A stretch of 64,000 nt of DNA from Datisca glomerata (Eukaryota; Streptophyta; Magnoliopsida; Cucurbitales; Datiscaceae), in NCBI GenBank assembly GCA_003255025.1, contig QANY01009354.1, positions 62,001 to 126,000 of the forward strand. The letters are read 5' to 3'. This document shows positions 24,362 through 36,201 of this stretch, piece after piece (the first letter of the stretch is position 1; every line of letters begins with the position of its first letter). A program made the position numbers and the translations under genes. The notes beneath the pieces are model-generated. The model was not told where the DNA came from. It saw nothing but the letters and a program-made list of their open reading frames with translations, and did no database searches.

Positions 24362-25145
24362 ATCTTCCACTTTCTCTAAAGTAAATGTGATATTTCTCTC
24401 AATCTCATGCTACGCATGTGTCCCCTAAATGACTTCACATGAAGTGTCTTTGTAAAAGGACCAGCCAAGTTCTGTTATGACGCTATCTTCATTATAGTCA
24501 CATCTCCTCAATATACGATCTCTTTTACAAGATGATGTTTTCTCTCTATGCGCTTGCCCTTCTTGTGACTCCTCATTTCCTTGGAACTCGCTACCACCCC
24601 ATTGTTGCCACAATACAGGATCAGTGACTTATCCATCTCTAGAACTACTTTCAGATCAGTATAGAACATTCTGAGTCATACCGCTTCTTTCGCAGCTTCA
24701 CAAGCCGTTATATATTCGACTTCCATAGTGGAATCTGCAATGTATTCTCTAGACTATAGTTCTTCCATTTAGGGTGAATACTGATCTAGATGTCGACTTT
24801 TAACTGTCTCTCTCTGATTGAAAATCAGAATCTGTATATCCAGTGGATTCAAGTCTCCACTTGAATAAACAAACATATAATTTCTCGTTCTTCTAAGGTA
24901 CTTAAGAATGTGCTTTACTGCAATCTAATGTTCTAAACATTGATTCGATTGATAACGACTGACAATCTCACTGCATAACAGATGTCTGATTTCGTACATA
25001 ACATGACATACATGAGAATTCCAACTGCTGAAGCATAGAAAACCTTTCCCATATTCTCTTCGTTCTGGGGTGTCTTAGGACATTGTTCCTTGAAGAGGAT
25101 AATTCCATGTCTGGTCAGTAGTTGACATTTTTTGAAGTTCTCTAG
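24362..25145 (-). pseudogene. Copia family A RNase H remnant
   Basis: Minus-strand translation with frame changes shows Copia RNase H landmarks: a YTDSDFQ motif, the KSTSRSVFTLNG segment and, towards the LTR, an FYKDTSCEV segment before the polypurine tract. Multiple stops are present. Earlier pol domains are absent, so the element has lost most of its interior. The 62-codon frame at 24425-24613 is out of frame with the domain. Confidence 0.8.
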
Positions 25146-26055
25146 TCTTATTTATTAATTCTATTATTATTTCACTATAAATATGAAATTGAACTCTTAG
25201 AGATTATAAAATGTATTTACAAAGTATTTACATGTAGTGCATTGATATAATCATTTCGTGTAGTTCTGTCCTCCAATTATTGGTTCGTAAATTACAACTG
25301 GTCAAAATATCATTTTATCCTTCTAATTATCTTTTGATCATTAAGTACCATTAATTCACTAGTGAATGACTAATTTATAATCATATTATAAATTTGAACT
25401 CAATAACCATTCAGTTCTAAAATTAACACTTAAATGAGCCAATATACGATCTGTTAGGAAAACTTGAATTCAAAAATTTGTAAGATCATGTTCTCAGCCA
25501 TCCATATCACTGAATCTCCAAAATAAAAGTCACTAGCTTATTTTACAAATAAACCTTAACAAGTGAATCAAAAGATCTAATAGACATGCATAAGAGTTCA
25601 TGACTACTAAAGATTCAGATTAATCTACATGTGATCATCAAATTGATGTGTATTAAATCTTTGTGATAAACGACACGTTGATAAATATACTAATTGACAT
25701 TGGTCCTGTCGTATATAATCTCATTATATAAAGTACATTCACTAAGATGTCTATACATATTAATGATCTGGATCTAGATCATACACATTCATAATGCTTA
25801 GTGAACCGTACTAGCAATCATTCATTAAAAATTTCATACTTTAATATGTTGCTGGCAATTTTATTCATTATCTATGATCTTAATGCTCTCGTACTAATAC
25901 AAGATCATAACCTCATTAATGAATATAGAATTTTTAGATATTTATATAAATTATTCAACAATAATTTAAAAGAACAATTATAAGAAAATTGTATTTCTCA
26001 TTAAATTTCATATTAAAATGTCAATAAACATGCTTTAAGGGTATAAGCCCCAACA
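25146..26055 (-). mobile_element. Copia family A LTR, truncated
   Basis: On the minus strand it begins TGTTGGGGC at 26055, and from about 25600 downward it matches the other two family copies. It carries about 425 bases (25605-26035) near its start that the 22280-24361 copy lacks. It stops abruptly at 25146, where RNase H sequence begins. It may be the 5' LTR of one internally deleted element or a separate insertion, since weak polypurine-like sequence also precedes 26055. Confidence 0.7.
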
Positions 26056-27441
26056 ATTTTCACTATAAAATAACATATTTTTTACTTGTCATTTTTAAAC
26101 TAAAGGCAATGTCTGTATCATTTAAACAAATTACATGGGTGTCAAAAAGATTTTCTCAAATCATTTTAACATATTTAGAGGGGTACTTTTTGTGTTATTT
26201 GTTCTTTTAATCGTGTTATTTTAAATTCAAACTGTTTGGGTTTTTTGTCAATGAAATCTAATATGAAGGGAAGTCTAAGTCATTCTTCAAACTAGAAAGG
26301 TGTATTGTCATGTAAGCAAACTAAAATGACCGTCGAACAAATTTTCCCTTCTTTAAAGGGGTTTTTTTAGGAAAATCTATCATTTGTATACTTTATTTTG
26401 TTAAATAGCCGGTAATAATAATAATTAACAAATAACCGTTTTACATAAAGTCAACAAATTACAAACTACTTTTATCATAATACTTATCAACTAAGTTTAT
26501 TTTAAGACCATTTATCCTAAATAATAGTTAAACTAAATAATTTTTGAATTTTAAATTTTGAATTATCAAAAAGATTTTCCCATTTTAGATTTCTTAAAAA
26601 AATTAAAGGATTGAATTCTTAATTTAATTATAAATAAAAATGGGTAAATCTATTCATTTTTAACGCTAGGCGCTCCCGTGGTTCACGAGAGTAATCTAGA
26701 TAATAAGTATTAACCAATATTATTAAATATTTTTGTTCATAATCTTTTTATTATTTTTAATAAAACTTTATGTAAATAATTATTATCAGAGTACTGCTGA
26801 ATGACTAGTTTACTAAAATAATTATTATAAACTCATAGATAATTATGAGAATCTTTATTTAAATAAATATTGCACTCCATATAAATATATAGATTTAGGT
26901 TATTTAAACAAAAGTCTATAAATATATTTGGAAAAAAATCTGCAATATATTTACTTATTTTATTTTATTAATAAACATATATTTGCCTAAAATTTACTAC
27001 TAATTCTCTTAAAAAACAAGGAATTGCTCAATCTTTAAAAGAACATGCATTTAGTGAAATGTTGAATGAGATTAGAAAGTTATGGTCAAACTAATTTAAA
27101 ATATACTATTTTTTCTGAGAACTGTTACTACATTTCTCTGTTCTCATTACTATCGTTGTTTCTTCGATCTTTGATCATCACTCTCTCAATTGTCTTATTT
27201 TTTATGGTTGTGATGATTGACTTTTGAAAATGTACATGTTAAAGAAATAGTAGAGAAAGTTTGTGCATAATACGGAAGTGTTAGAGAAATTTCTGAATTC
27301 AAGTCTTGCTTTCGGTTTTAAGGTTTGAAAGCTTCTAATGGGTTTTGCACTTGTATCTCAAGGAAGAAAGTTCTCACCGATTTAGATTCGTCTTCATGTT
27401 CCCTCCGTAGCGTTGCTTTTCGAGCTTAAGGATTAATCCCC
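26056..27441. other. Intergenic, nothing recognised
   Basis: Very AT-rich non-coding DNA upstream of the PPR gene. No element ends or genes were found. Confidence 0.5.
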
Positions 27442-27610
27442 TATCGATGAAATGATTAATGTGAACTGTGATGCTTCGTTTTTTTCATTGTCGAAGAAGG
27501 GTGCTATCAGGATTGTGTGTTTGGACCCTATGAGTAGTATGCTTTTTAAGATGATTTTCGGGTCAATTCTCTTAACCCGGTTCATGGTGCTTTTCAAATA
27601 TTGTTGTGGA
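27442..27610 (+). pseudogene. Possible LINE-type RNase H fragment
   Basis: A plus-strand frame reads VNCDASFFSLSKKGAIRIVC, resembling the start of the RNase H-like (RVT_3) domain found at the end of many plant LINE proteins, which begins with an Asp followed by Gly or Ala. The region is short and degraded, and no RT is nearby, so this is tentative. Confidence 0.35.
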
Positions 27611-27757
27611 TTGGACTTTATCTAAGAAATATATGTTTGGAGATTGCAAACTGTCATTACTAGTTTCTAGTTGAGGAAAAACCCAAAACCGAACACAGCC
27701 GCTTACATCCTAACTTAACTCGTCCTGCCGTGCAGTTTACAAATCTCAATATAGTGG

Positions 27758-30601
27758 ATGATCAAATGGACCATGAAGCTTTGGTGCTTGGTTTCCCTCC
27801 AACGCTCTCATCACAGACCTCTTTACCTGCCTTCTGAATCATTCATCTTCGCAGCCCATTTTTTCTCTCCTCCCAAATTTATACAGACTTCCGCTAATAT
27901 TATCGAAGACCCACAAATCTCCAGTTCCTATAATTTTATTCGAGAAGAAAATTTCACTCCCGCATCAATTTCATACTCCAACCTCTTATCACAATGCACT
28001 GCTTCCAAGTCTGTAAAATCAGGCATGGAAATCCATGCCTGCATGATCAGGTATGGATTATCAGAACACCCTGGCCTTCGCAGCCATTTGATCAATTTCT
28101 ACTCAAAATGTCAGTTTTTTGGCTATGCCCGCAAACTGCTCGACGAAAGTCCTGAGCCAGATTTAGTTTCGTGGTCTGCTTTGATATCCGGGTATGCCCA
28201 AAGTGGGTTTGGAGAAGAAGCTGTTTTAGCCTTTCGTGAGATGCACCTGTTGGGAGTTAAGTGTAATGAGTTCACTTTCCCCAGTGTTCTTAAAGCCTGC
28301 TCGGTAACAAAAAATTTGAAATTGGGAAAGCAAGTTCATGGGATTTCATTGGTTACAGGGTATGAATCTGATGTTTTTGTTGCTAATACTTTGGTCGTTA
28401 TGTACGCGAAATGCGGGATGTTTAGCGATTCAATTAAGCTGTTTGAGGAAATCCCAGAACGAAATATTGTCTCATGGAATGCAATATTCTCTTGTTATGT
28501 ACAGAGTGATTTCTGTAAAGACGCAGTCAGTTTGTTTCATCAAATGGTTGTCACTGGAATTAGACCAAATGAGTTTACTCTGTCTACTTTACTCAATGCT
28601 TGCTCTAGCTTAGAGGAAGGCTATGAAGGAAAGAAACTTCATTGTTATTTGATCAAGCTCGGGTATGATACTGATCCCTTCTCGGCTAATGCACTTGTTG
28701 ACATGTATGCAAAAGTAGGATACCTTCAAGACGCAGTTTCTGTTTTTGAAAAAATCCCAAAACCCGATATCGTCTCATGGAATGCTGTCATTGCTGGTTG
28801 TGTTCTTCATGAACACCATGATTTGGCTTTAAGATTGTTTGAGCAAATGGTAAGGTCAAGATTATCTCCAAATATGTTTACTTTATCGAGTATCCTTAAA
28901 GCTTGTGCTGGAACGGGGATCCTCGAATTGGGTAGGCAGTTGCACTGTGTTCTGATAAAGATGCACATAGAATATGATTTCTTTGTGGATGCTGGATTGA
29001 TAGATATGTATTCCAAGTGTGATATGATGAGTAATGCAAGGATGGTTTACAATTTGATGCCTGAGAAAGACCTTGTTGCTTGTAATGCTGTTATTTCAGG
29101 ACATTCGAACAACGGAGAGGATATAGAAGCTGTAAAATTTTTTGAACAGATTCATAAAGAGGGAATAGGATTTAACCAAACTACTTTGTCTACAGTCCTT
29201 AAATCCACAGCTAGCTTGCAGGCTGCCGATGTATGTGAACAAATCCACGCTCTTTCCATGAAATCAGGTTTGCAAGCTGACGTTTATGTTGCGAATAGCG
29301 TTCTTGACGGATATGGAAAATGCTCGCACGTAGAAGACGCGGGAAAAGTGTTTGAAGAATGTCAGGTTGGAGATTTGGTGGCTTTCACATCGATGATTAC
29401 GGCTTATGCTCAATTTGGACAAGGTGAGGAAGCTCTAAAGGTATATTTACAAATGTTATATAGTAATATTAAGCCTGATCCATTTGTTTGTAGCTCTGTT
29501 TTGAATGCTTGTGCGAATTTATCCGCGTATGAACAAGGGAAACAGATACACGTTCACATTTTGAAATTTGGATTCATGTGTGATGTTTTTGCCGGGAATT
29601 CTATTGTTAATATGTACGCGAAATGCGGAAGCATAGAGGACGCAAGTCGTGTTTTCTCTGAAATACCTGAGAGAGGAATAGTGTCTTGGTCAGCTATGAT
29701 CGGAGGGTTTGCTCAACATGGCTATGGGAAAGAGGCTATCCAATTGTTCCATAAGATGCTCGAAGAGGGTATTCCCCCAAATCATATAACTTTAGTTAGC
29801 GTCCTTTGCGCGTGTAATCACGCTGGCTTAGTAACTGAGGCGAGAAGGTACTTTCGATCGATGGAAGAATTATTCGGGATTACCCCGACGCAGGAGCATT
29901 ATGCGTGTATGGTTGATCTACTTGGTCGAGCAGGGAAACTACACGAGGCGATCGATCTCGTAAACACCATGCCATTTCAAGCCAATGCTTCAGTATGGGG
30001 GGCACTTCTTGGTGCTGCGAGAATTCATAAAAACGTCGAGCTAGGGCAGCGTGCTGCCGAGATGCTCTTAGCTCTTGAGCCAGAGAAATCCGGGACACAT
30101 GTTCTTCTCGCCAACATTTACGCGTCAACTGGGATGTGGGAAAATGTCGCGAAGGTGAGACGAGTAATGAAGGACAGTATGGTGAAGAAAGAGCCCGGGA
30201 TGAGTTGGATCGAGGTGAAAGATAGAGTTTATACATTTATCGTAGGGGACCGAAGTCACCCGAGAAGTGAGGAAATATACGTGAAACTTGAAGAACTGAG
30301 TCAGCTTCTTAACAAAGCTGGATATGTTCCTATGATAGAGATTGATCTACATGATGTGGAAAGAAGTGAAAAGGAACAACTTTTATTGCATCACAGTGAG
30401 AAACTGGCTGTGGCGTTTGCGTTGATCGTTACTCCACCGGCAGCGCCTATTAGAGTGAAGAAGAATTTGCGAGTTTGCATAGATTGCCATACGGCGTTCA
30501 AGTTCATCTGTAAAATTGTGTCAAGGGAAATTATAGTAAGAGATGTAAACAGATTCCATCATTTTAAGGATGGATCATGTTCTTGTGGAGATTATTGGTA
30601 A
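27758..30601 (+). CDS. PPR protein of the DYW subgroup (RNA editing factor)
   Basis: An intronless 947-codon frame, typical of plant PLS-class PPR proteins that edit C to U in specific organelle transcripts. The first 40 or so residues are Arg/Ser/Phe-rich, like an organellar transit peptide. Tandem PPR motifs run from about residue 68 to 760, with repeated signatures such as VSWNAxI, NxLVxMYAKCG and LxxGxxIH. An E region follows (ASVWGALLGAARIHKN onward). The DYW deaminase-like domain occupies about residues 855-947 and keeps the zinc and catalytic residues HSE (879-881), CIDC (907-910) and the terminal DYW. Met 6 is an alternative start. No stop, frameshift or odd codon use is visible, so the gene looks functional. 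The editing target cannot be read from sequence by eye. Confidence 0.95.
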   Translation: MIKWTMKLWCLVSLQRSHHRPLYLPSESFIFAAHFFSPPKFIQTSANIIEDPQISSSYNFIREENFTPASISYSNLLSQCTASKSVKSGMEIHACMIRYGLSEHPGLRSHLINFYSKCQFFGYARKLLDESPEPDLVSWSALISGYAQSGFGEEAVLAFREMHLLGVKCNEFTFPSVLKACSVTKNLKLGKQVHGISLVTGYESDVFVANTLVVMYAKCGMFSDSIKLFEEIPERNIVSWNAIFSCYVQSDFCKDAVSLFHQMVVTGIRPNEFTLSTLLNACSSLEEGYEGKKLHCYLIKLGYDTDPFSANALVDMYAKVGYLQDAVSVFEKIPKPDIVSWNAVIAGCVLHEHHDLALRLFEQMVRSRLSPNMFTLSSILKACAGTGILELGRQLHCVLIKMHIEYDFFVDAGLIDMYSKCDMMSNARMVYNLMPEKDLVACNAVISGHSNNGEDIEAVKFFEQIHKEGIGFNQTTLSTVLKSTASLQAADVCEQIHALSMKSGLQADVYVANSVLDGYGKCSHVEDAGKVFEECQVGDLVAFTSMITAYAQFGQGEEALKVYLQMLYSNIKPDPFVCSSVLNACANLSAYEQGKQIHVHILKFGFMCDVFAGNSIVNMYAKCGSIEDASRVFSEIPERGIVSWSAMIGGFAQHGYGKEAIQLFHKMLEEGIPPNHITLVSVLCACNHAGLVTEARRYFRSMEELFGITPTQEHYACMVDLLGRAGKLHEAIDLVNTMPFQANASVWGALLGAARIHKNVELGQRAAEMLLALEPEKSGTHVLLANIYASTGMWENVAKVRRVMKDSMVKKEPGMSWIEVKDRVYTFIVGDRSHPRSEEIYVKLEELSQLLNKAGYVPMIEIDLHDVERSEKEQLLLHHSEKLAVAFALIVTPPAAPIRVKKNLRVCIDCHTAFKFICKIVSREIIVRDVNRFHHFKDGSCSCGDYW

Positions 30602-32631
30602 TACTTTTTGGAGAAGTCTAATATTTTTTCGTGCTAATGTATATTAATTTTTAATTTGGGAAGGAATAACAATATATCATTTTGATTGATGAAGATGTGG
30701 TTGTTCCAGCTGTGGGATTTATAAGTTTGGCCAATTTTAATGCTTTATTTATTTTTGAATACTTTTAAATTCGTTATGTCAGTTGTATACAAATAAAGAC
30801 TGCATAAACTAACTTTATTAATCCCTAGAAATAGTATAATATAAAGAAATTAGTAAACTAAGAAATCGTTGACATTGATTACAAAACCGATTGAAAGAAG
30901 AAATACACAAATTGAGGTTTGTTATTAAGTAATGTATTAAAGACAGAATTCATCATTTATTGGTACTTAGAGATTATGGTGATCGGTTTTGTAGAATACA
31001 ACAATCTAAGTTAGGAAACAGTAAACAATTTACTTGACTTCTAGCAGAATTCTTTGTATCTCATCTCTTTCACATACTCTACGAAAAGTGGAAGAAAATA
31101 GAAGTGTTGAACTAAATTTTGCATCTTTGGTCGATCGCCAAATATAATATGCAGTTCTCAAACGAAAGAGTGGGTTGATCCCGCTACTCCTACCATGTGA
31201 GTCGAGAAGTGAGAGGAGGTTGTATATCTTTGAAAAGGTCAAACTCTTCTCTTTTAAGAAAAATAATAACAAAAAGACAATACTATAATTAAAACGGACA
31301 ACGACAGCACATGAATTAATTTTATACACTATTTAAGTTCTCATTCTCCTACAAAATATGAGATGCCTCTTAGGACTATCCCAAAACCTAAGTATTGGAT
31401 TTATAAACAACAGTCCAAACTTTAACTTTTCAATATAGGAGGATGAATTCACACACTTACTTCTTCCTTCACTTATCTACTATACTTCCAATAATTATAC
31501 CAGTATAGAGATACTTACTCAAACACTGATGTGATGTGAAAAAGAAAGTGACTCCAAATCAATTTTCTTTTTTTTAGACACCATAATTGTGTTGAATATG
31601 AGCTTATGATTGAAAGCAACTGAGTTTGGACAGTCAACAAGGAAAATCCAAATTGCATACAAGCAGCCCTATTCGCTCCTTATCCTTCAAATGTAGTATT
31701 TTCACACGTTAGTTTCATAGCATTTATTTTTTATAAATAAATAAAAGGGCAGATACACTTTGAAAGAACTTCCAGCGAAGTCAATATTAATCTAAAAAAT
31801 AAATAAAATTCAGATACGTCGTAAAACAAAAGTGCATGTGTTTCAAATTTGCAATTGACTGATTTCCCTACGCGGCACAGAATATCACATTGCTATTGTT
31901 GTGTAGCTAAACATTGACTAGATTTTGACAATCCACAAGTTTTTTATCTTTGTAATTTCTTATCAGAGGGATTTAGAACAGGAAAGCATCTGTTTGCTTG
32001 TGATCCGTATGATCTGAAAATGCACGGATCAAATTTGACAAAAAAATAAAAATAAAAAGCAAAATAGTTTCAGATCACCATTTTCATCTCGATAATTGTG
32101 CCAGGTGATCTCGGTCGTCTGTTATCTAAACGGAATATCGAGATTGATGGAACAGACCTCTCCTATTAAGATCCTCGACTGTGGGATCTAAATTCTTATC
32201 AAAGCCGACACATGAAAACTTCACATCATTGGATCAGTTAAATAAGACGTGTGGTCAGGATTTAACCAACATATGACTCTTATTTTCTCCAACAGGAGGT
32301 AATCTATATCCATAGACTTAAATCTGATTTGTATTTTAGAATATATATATATATATATTTGAAGCTCTCATGAACTTGCGTTTGAATAATAGTGGCAAAA
32401 TTTTCCTCTTTCTTCAAAATTTGAGCCATGAGAATACTATTGTAAGTTCTTGCCCATTTTTTTTAACAAACCGAGTATAAAAACTCAATTAATTATACTT
32501 CATAACCTGCTCCAGTGAAAGGTTGTTATGAAGAAGCTTTCCTCAATTTCTTTGAAGAGCTAAGTCTGATCTTGATATCTTGATAAGTTTGATTATGGTA
32601 TTTGTGTTCAAATAATAAATCTATAAGAATT
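30602..32631. other. Intergenic downstream of PPR gene
   Basis: The first 200 bases contain AATAAA-like signals (for example near 30793) and probably form the 3' UTR. The rest shows no gene; the minus-strand open frame at 31030-31329 has no domain. A short TA microsatellite is at 32341-32360. Confidence 0.5.
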
Positions 32632-32935
32632 TGTAGAAATTATGAACCCTAGAAATGATGAACACTTTAGTGTTCTGATCTTAAAGAAAGATGATGAACT
32701 TCTTGTTCTGATTTCTTATTAAAAATTCTGATTCTTTACAATGAGTAAGTGATGTATATATACATATAATCTCTAACGGTTGCCTATGATCTCCAACGGA
32801 CGCCTACTGATCGGTTTTCCAGAAGTGGTTAGACACCCACTGTGTTTGGTGAAAGTTACTGTTCTGCTTTCCCTTTTTGCCTGTGATGAAGATTTTCCTT
32901 CTGAGGCAATACTTTCTGTTTCTCTTTTTTCAACA
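32632..32935 (-). repeat. Copia-2 3' LTR
   Basis: It is nearly identical to 37226-37541 except for about ten substitutions and a shorter TA tract. The open frames at 32773-32995 inside it also appear in the other LTR and are not genes. Confidence 0.95.
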
Positions 32936-32950
32936 CTCCCCCTCAAGTTG
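32936..32950 (-). promoter_or_regulatory. Copia-2 polypurine tract
   Basis: On the minus strand ttgagggggag lies directly before the 3' LTR. Confidence 0.8.
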
Positions 32951-32991
32951 GGTTCGTATAGGTTGATCGAGCTCAACTTGTTAAGTATTCT

Positions 32992-35900
32992 TTAGAGGGT
33001 ATTTTTGTCGAGGGCTTTGGTGAAGATGTTAGCCAGCTGGTCTTCACTACGTATAAAAGGAATGATGATTTCTCCCGACTGTACCTTCTCTCTTATGAAG
33101 TAACAGTCTACTTCAATGTGTTTGATTCTTTCATGGAAAACGGGGTTCATTGCAATATGACGTGCTGCTTGGTTGTCACAGTGCATCTCTATCGTGTTTT
33201 TTTATCTCAACCTTCATGTCTTGAAGGAGATGTCTAATCCATGTGAGTTCACTAGCAGTGGAGGCCATGGCTCTGTATTCTGCCTCTGCAATTGACCTTG
33301 CTACAACTGTTTGTTTCTTGCTCTTCCAGGTTACTAGATTTCCACCTACAAAGACACATAAACCAGTTGTAGATTTTCTATCATAACTACCTGCCCAGTC
33401 TGCATCAGTGTATCCAACTACGGAGTTTGCCCTGGCTCTCTTCATCCATATCCCTTGACCGGGTGTTCCTTTAAGGTATCTGAGTATCCTTTCTGCGGCT
33501 GCCTGGTGATTCGTACAGGGAGCGTGCATGAATTGACTGATAACGCTAACTGCAAAAGTGATATTTGGTCTTGTAACCGTTAGATGAATTAGTTTTCCTA
33601 CTAGTCTTTGATATTGGCCTATATCAGTTAATGGTTTGCTATCATTAAGTCCTATTTTCATGTTGGTTTCCATTGGTGTGCTAGTAGGTTTTGCCCCTAT
33701 CATGCCAGTTTCTTTTAACAAGTCTAAGATATATTTTCTTTGAGATAGAAACAGTCCCTTTTTCGAGTGAGCTATTTCTATCCCTAGGAAGTATTTCGGT
33801 TTTCCTAGATCTTTAATATCAAACTCCCCTTTTAGAAATTATTGAACACTCCATATTTCATCGTGGTTATTTCCGGTGATGATGATGTCATTTACGTAGA
33901 CTAAAATGATGGTGGTGGAGTTGTTCGTGTGTTTGACGAACATAGATGAGTCAGCAGAGCTTTTGACAAAGTTAATTTTTAAAAGAGACAAGCTTAATTT
34001 TCCATACCATGCCCTTGGTGACTGTTTCAGGCGGTAGATAGCCTTCTTTAATCTACATATCAGAGATGGGTGCGTTGCTTTCTCGTGTCCTGGAGGTAGG
34101 GACATATATACTTCTTCTTCCAGATTTCCTTGGAGGAATGCGTTTTTTACATCCATTTGATATAGTTCCCAGCTGAGGTTGGTGGCAACGGATAGTAACA
34201 CTCGGATCGTGTTCATTTTTGCCACTGGAGTGAACGTCTCCTGGTAATCCACTCCATATGTCTGAGTAAAGCCCTTGGCAACTAGTCGGACTTTATATCT
34301 TTCGATGGTGTCGTTACTGTTGTATTTGGTCTTGTAGACCCATTTACATCCTACAGGTTTCTTCCCGTTGGGTAGTGGGATTATGTCCCAAGTTCCATTC
34401 TTTTCCAAGGCTAGGAGTTCTTCATTCATCGCCTTTCTCCATTTGAGGTCTAGTTGGGCTTCTTGATAGGTCTTTGGCTCAACTGTTTCATCAATTTTTC
34501 CCAAGTATGCCTTGTGGATGTTAGAGATTTTATCATAAGATAGGAAATTTTGGATAGGGTATAGAACCTGATGGGACACGTAGTCTTTTAATCTTGCTGG
34601 GGGTTGAGTTTGCCTTGTTGACCTTCTTACGATTACTGCTTCATCAGTGACAGCTGCCTCATCAGTTGCTCCCCCTGAGGTAGTTGTCTCAGGCACGACG
34701 GATGTGGTATCCTGTTCCTGTCTTATGATATCAGAGAAAATAATACTGTTAGGTAGCGGAAACGTTTGGTGGTGGTTATGGTTGTCGGGGTCCTTTGGGT
34801 AATATGATGCTAGTTCTAAAAATTGCACATCTCGCGAGATGTAGAGTTTATGGTTTATTGGGTCTTAGCACTTATACCCATTTTTCTCATCGGAATACCC
34901 TAAAAATAGGGGTTTGACTGAGGTTTTGTCCAATTTATCAAGTCTTGGAATGTGTACGAAGCATGTACATCCGAACACTCGTATATGATCTAGGTTAATT
35001 TTCCTACCCTTGAGAATTTCTAGAGGACTTCTTAGATGCAATTTTACACTGGGTAACCGATTGATGAGGTAGGTTGTTGTGAGTATAGCATCAGACCAGT
35101 ATCTTTTGGGTACGTTGTTTTGGAGGAGGAGAGACCTAGTCATTTCAAGAAGGTGTCGGTTTTTGTGTTCTGAGACACCATTTTGTTGTGGGGTGTGGAT
35201 GCAAGTGGTTTGACGTCGTATACCCTTTTGTTTAAAAAACTCAAAAAGGTGTTGTTAGTATACTCGGTTCCATTATCAGACCTAAAGATTTTTATGGTTG
35301 TTTCAAATTGAGTTTTAACTAAATTGTTGAACTCTTGAAAATGACTGAAGACTTCATTTTTTGATTTCAAAAGGTATAACCATGTGGTGCGAGAGAAATC
35401 ATCAATAAATGTAACAAAATATTTAAATTTATTATATGAATCAACTGGGGCGGCCAAACATCAGAATGAATTAATTCAAAACATCATTTTGTCGTACTAC
35501 TAGATAGTGGAAAGGGTAACTTGGTTTGTTTTGAAAGTTTGCAGACTGAGCAACTTCTAGAGTCTGAATTACAACTGAGTAATTTGGTTAGGATTTTGTC
35601 GGAGGGATGACCGAATCTTCAGTGTAATATTTTGTCTTTTTGTACTGTACTGGAGGTGGAAATGCATGTTTTGTTGGTATCTTTTAAGTAGTACAGAGTG
35701 CTTCTAAATTTCCTTCACCAATCTTCCTCCCGGTGACTCGATCCTGAAAAATTACTTTCTCATGTGAAAAAATAACATTGCAGTTTAAGTCTTTGATTAT
35801 TTTAATGACGGATAGGAGATTGGAGTTAAAATTGGGTAGGCAAAGTATGTTGTTAATGGTTTTTGTGAACAGTGTGGTGGACCCTATGCCAAAGATTGGA

Positions 35901-36192
35901 ACTTTATTTCCATTGGCTACCGTCACGTGTTGTGGTCTTTCTATTTTGTGAGACTGTGTAGGTTTTTTGTGTTATGAGTCATGTGGTCTGAGGCACCAGA
36001 GTCTATTATCCACTGTTCTAAGTTATGACAAAAATTTACAGATTTAGAAAAATAATTGACAGTATTGCAGATAGATGGACCTGAGGTATCGCGCAAAAAT
36101 TCTCTGAATTGTTTGAGCAGTGTAGCCATCTGTGCGTTGTTGTTTGTGTGCAGATCTGCTCTAACGGATCTGGATCTATCCATTTCCTCCAT
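32992..36192 (-). pseudogene. Copia-2 pol (PR-IN-RT-RNase H)
   Basis: Protease with an intact active site is near 36040 (WIIDSGASDHMT). Integrase occupies 35457-34865, with both Asp residues visible (FIDDFSR, RSDNGTEY). A single-base change in a T run near 35230 shifts the frame before the catalytic Glu region, and the domain then continues to 34865. RT is at 34828-33839 (KWVYKTKY, YQMDVKNAFLQG), but the catalytic YVDD reads YVND. RNase H is at 33721-32992 (YTDADWAGS, then [11 protein letters not shown] after a frame change near 33180). Few other breaks are present, so decay is recent. The element would depend on RT supplied in trans. Confidence 0.92.
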
Positions 36193-36201
36193 TCGATCGG
36201 G

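Noticed and set aside
29880..30236. 118-codon minus-strand frame inside the PPR gene
   Set aside because: Antisense shadow of the conserved E region of the PPR protein.
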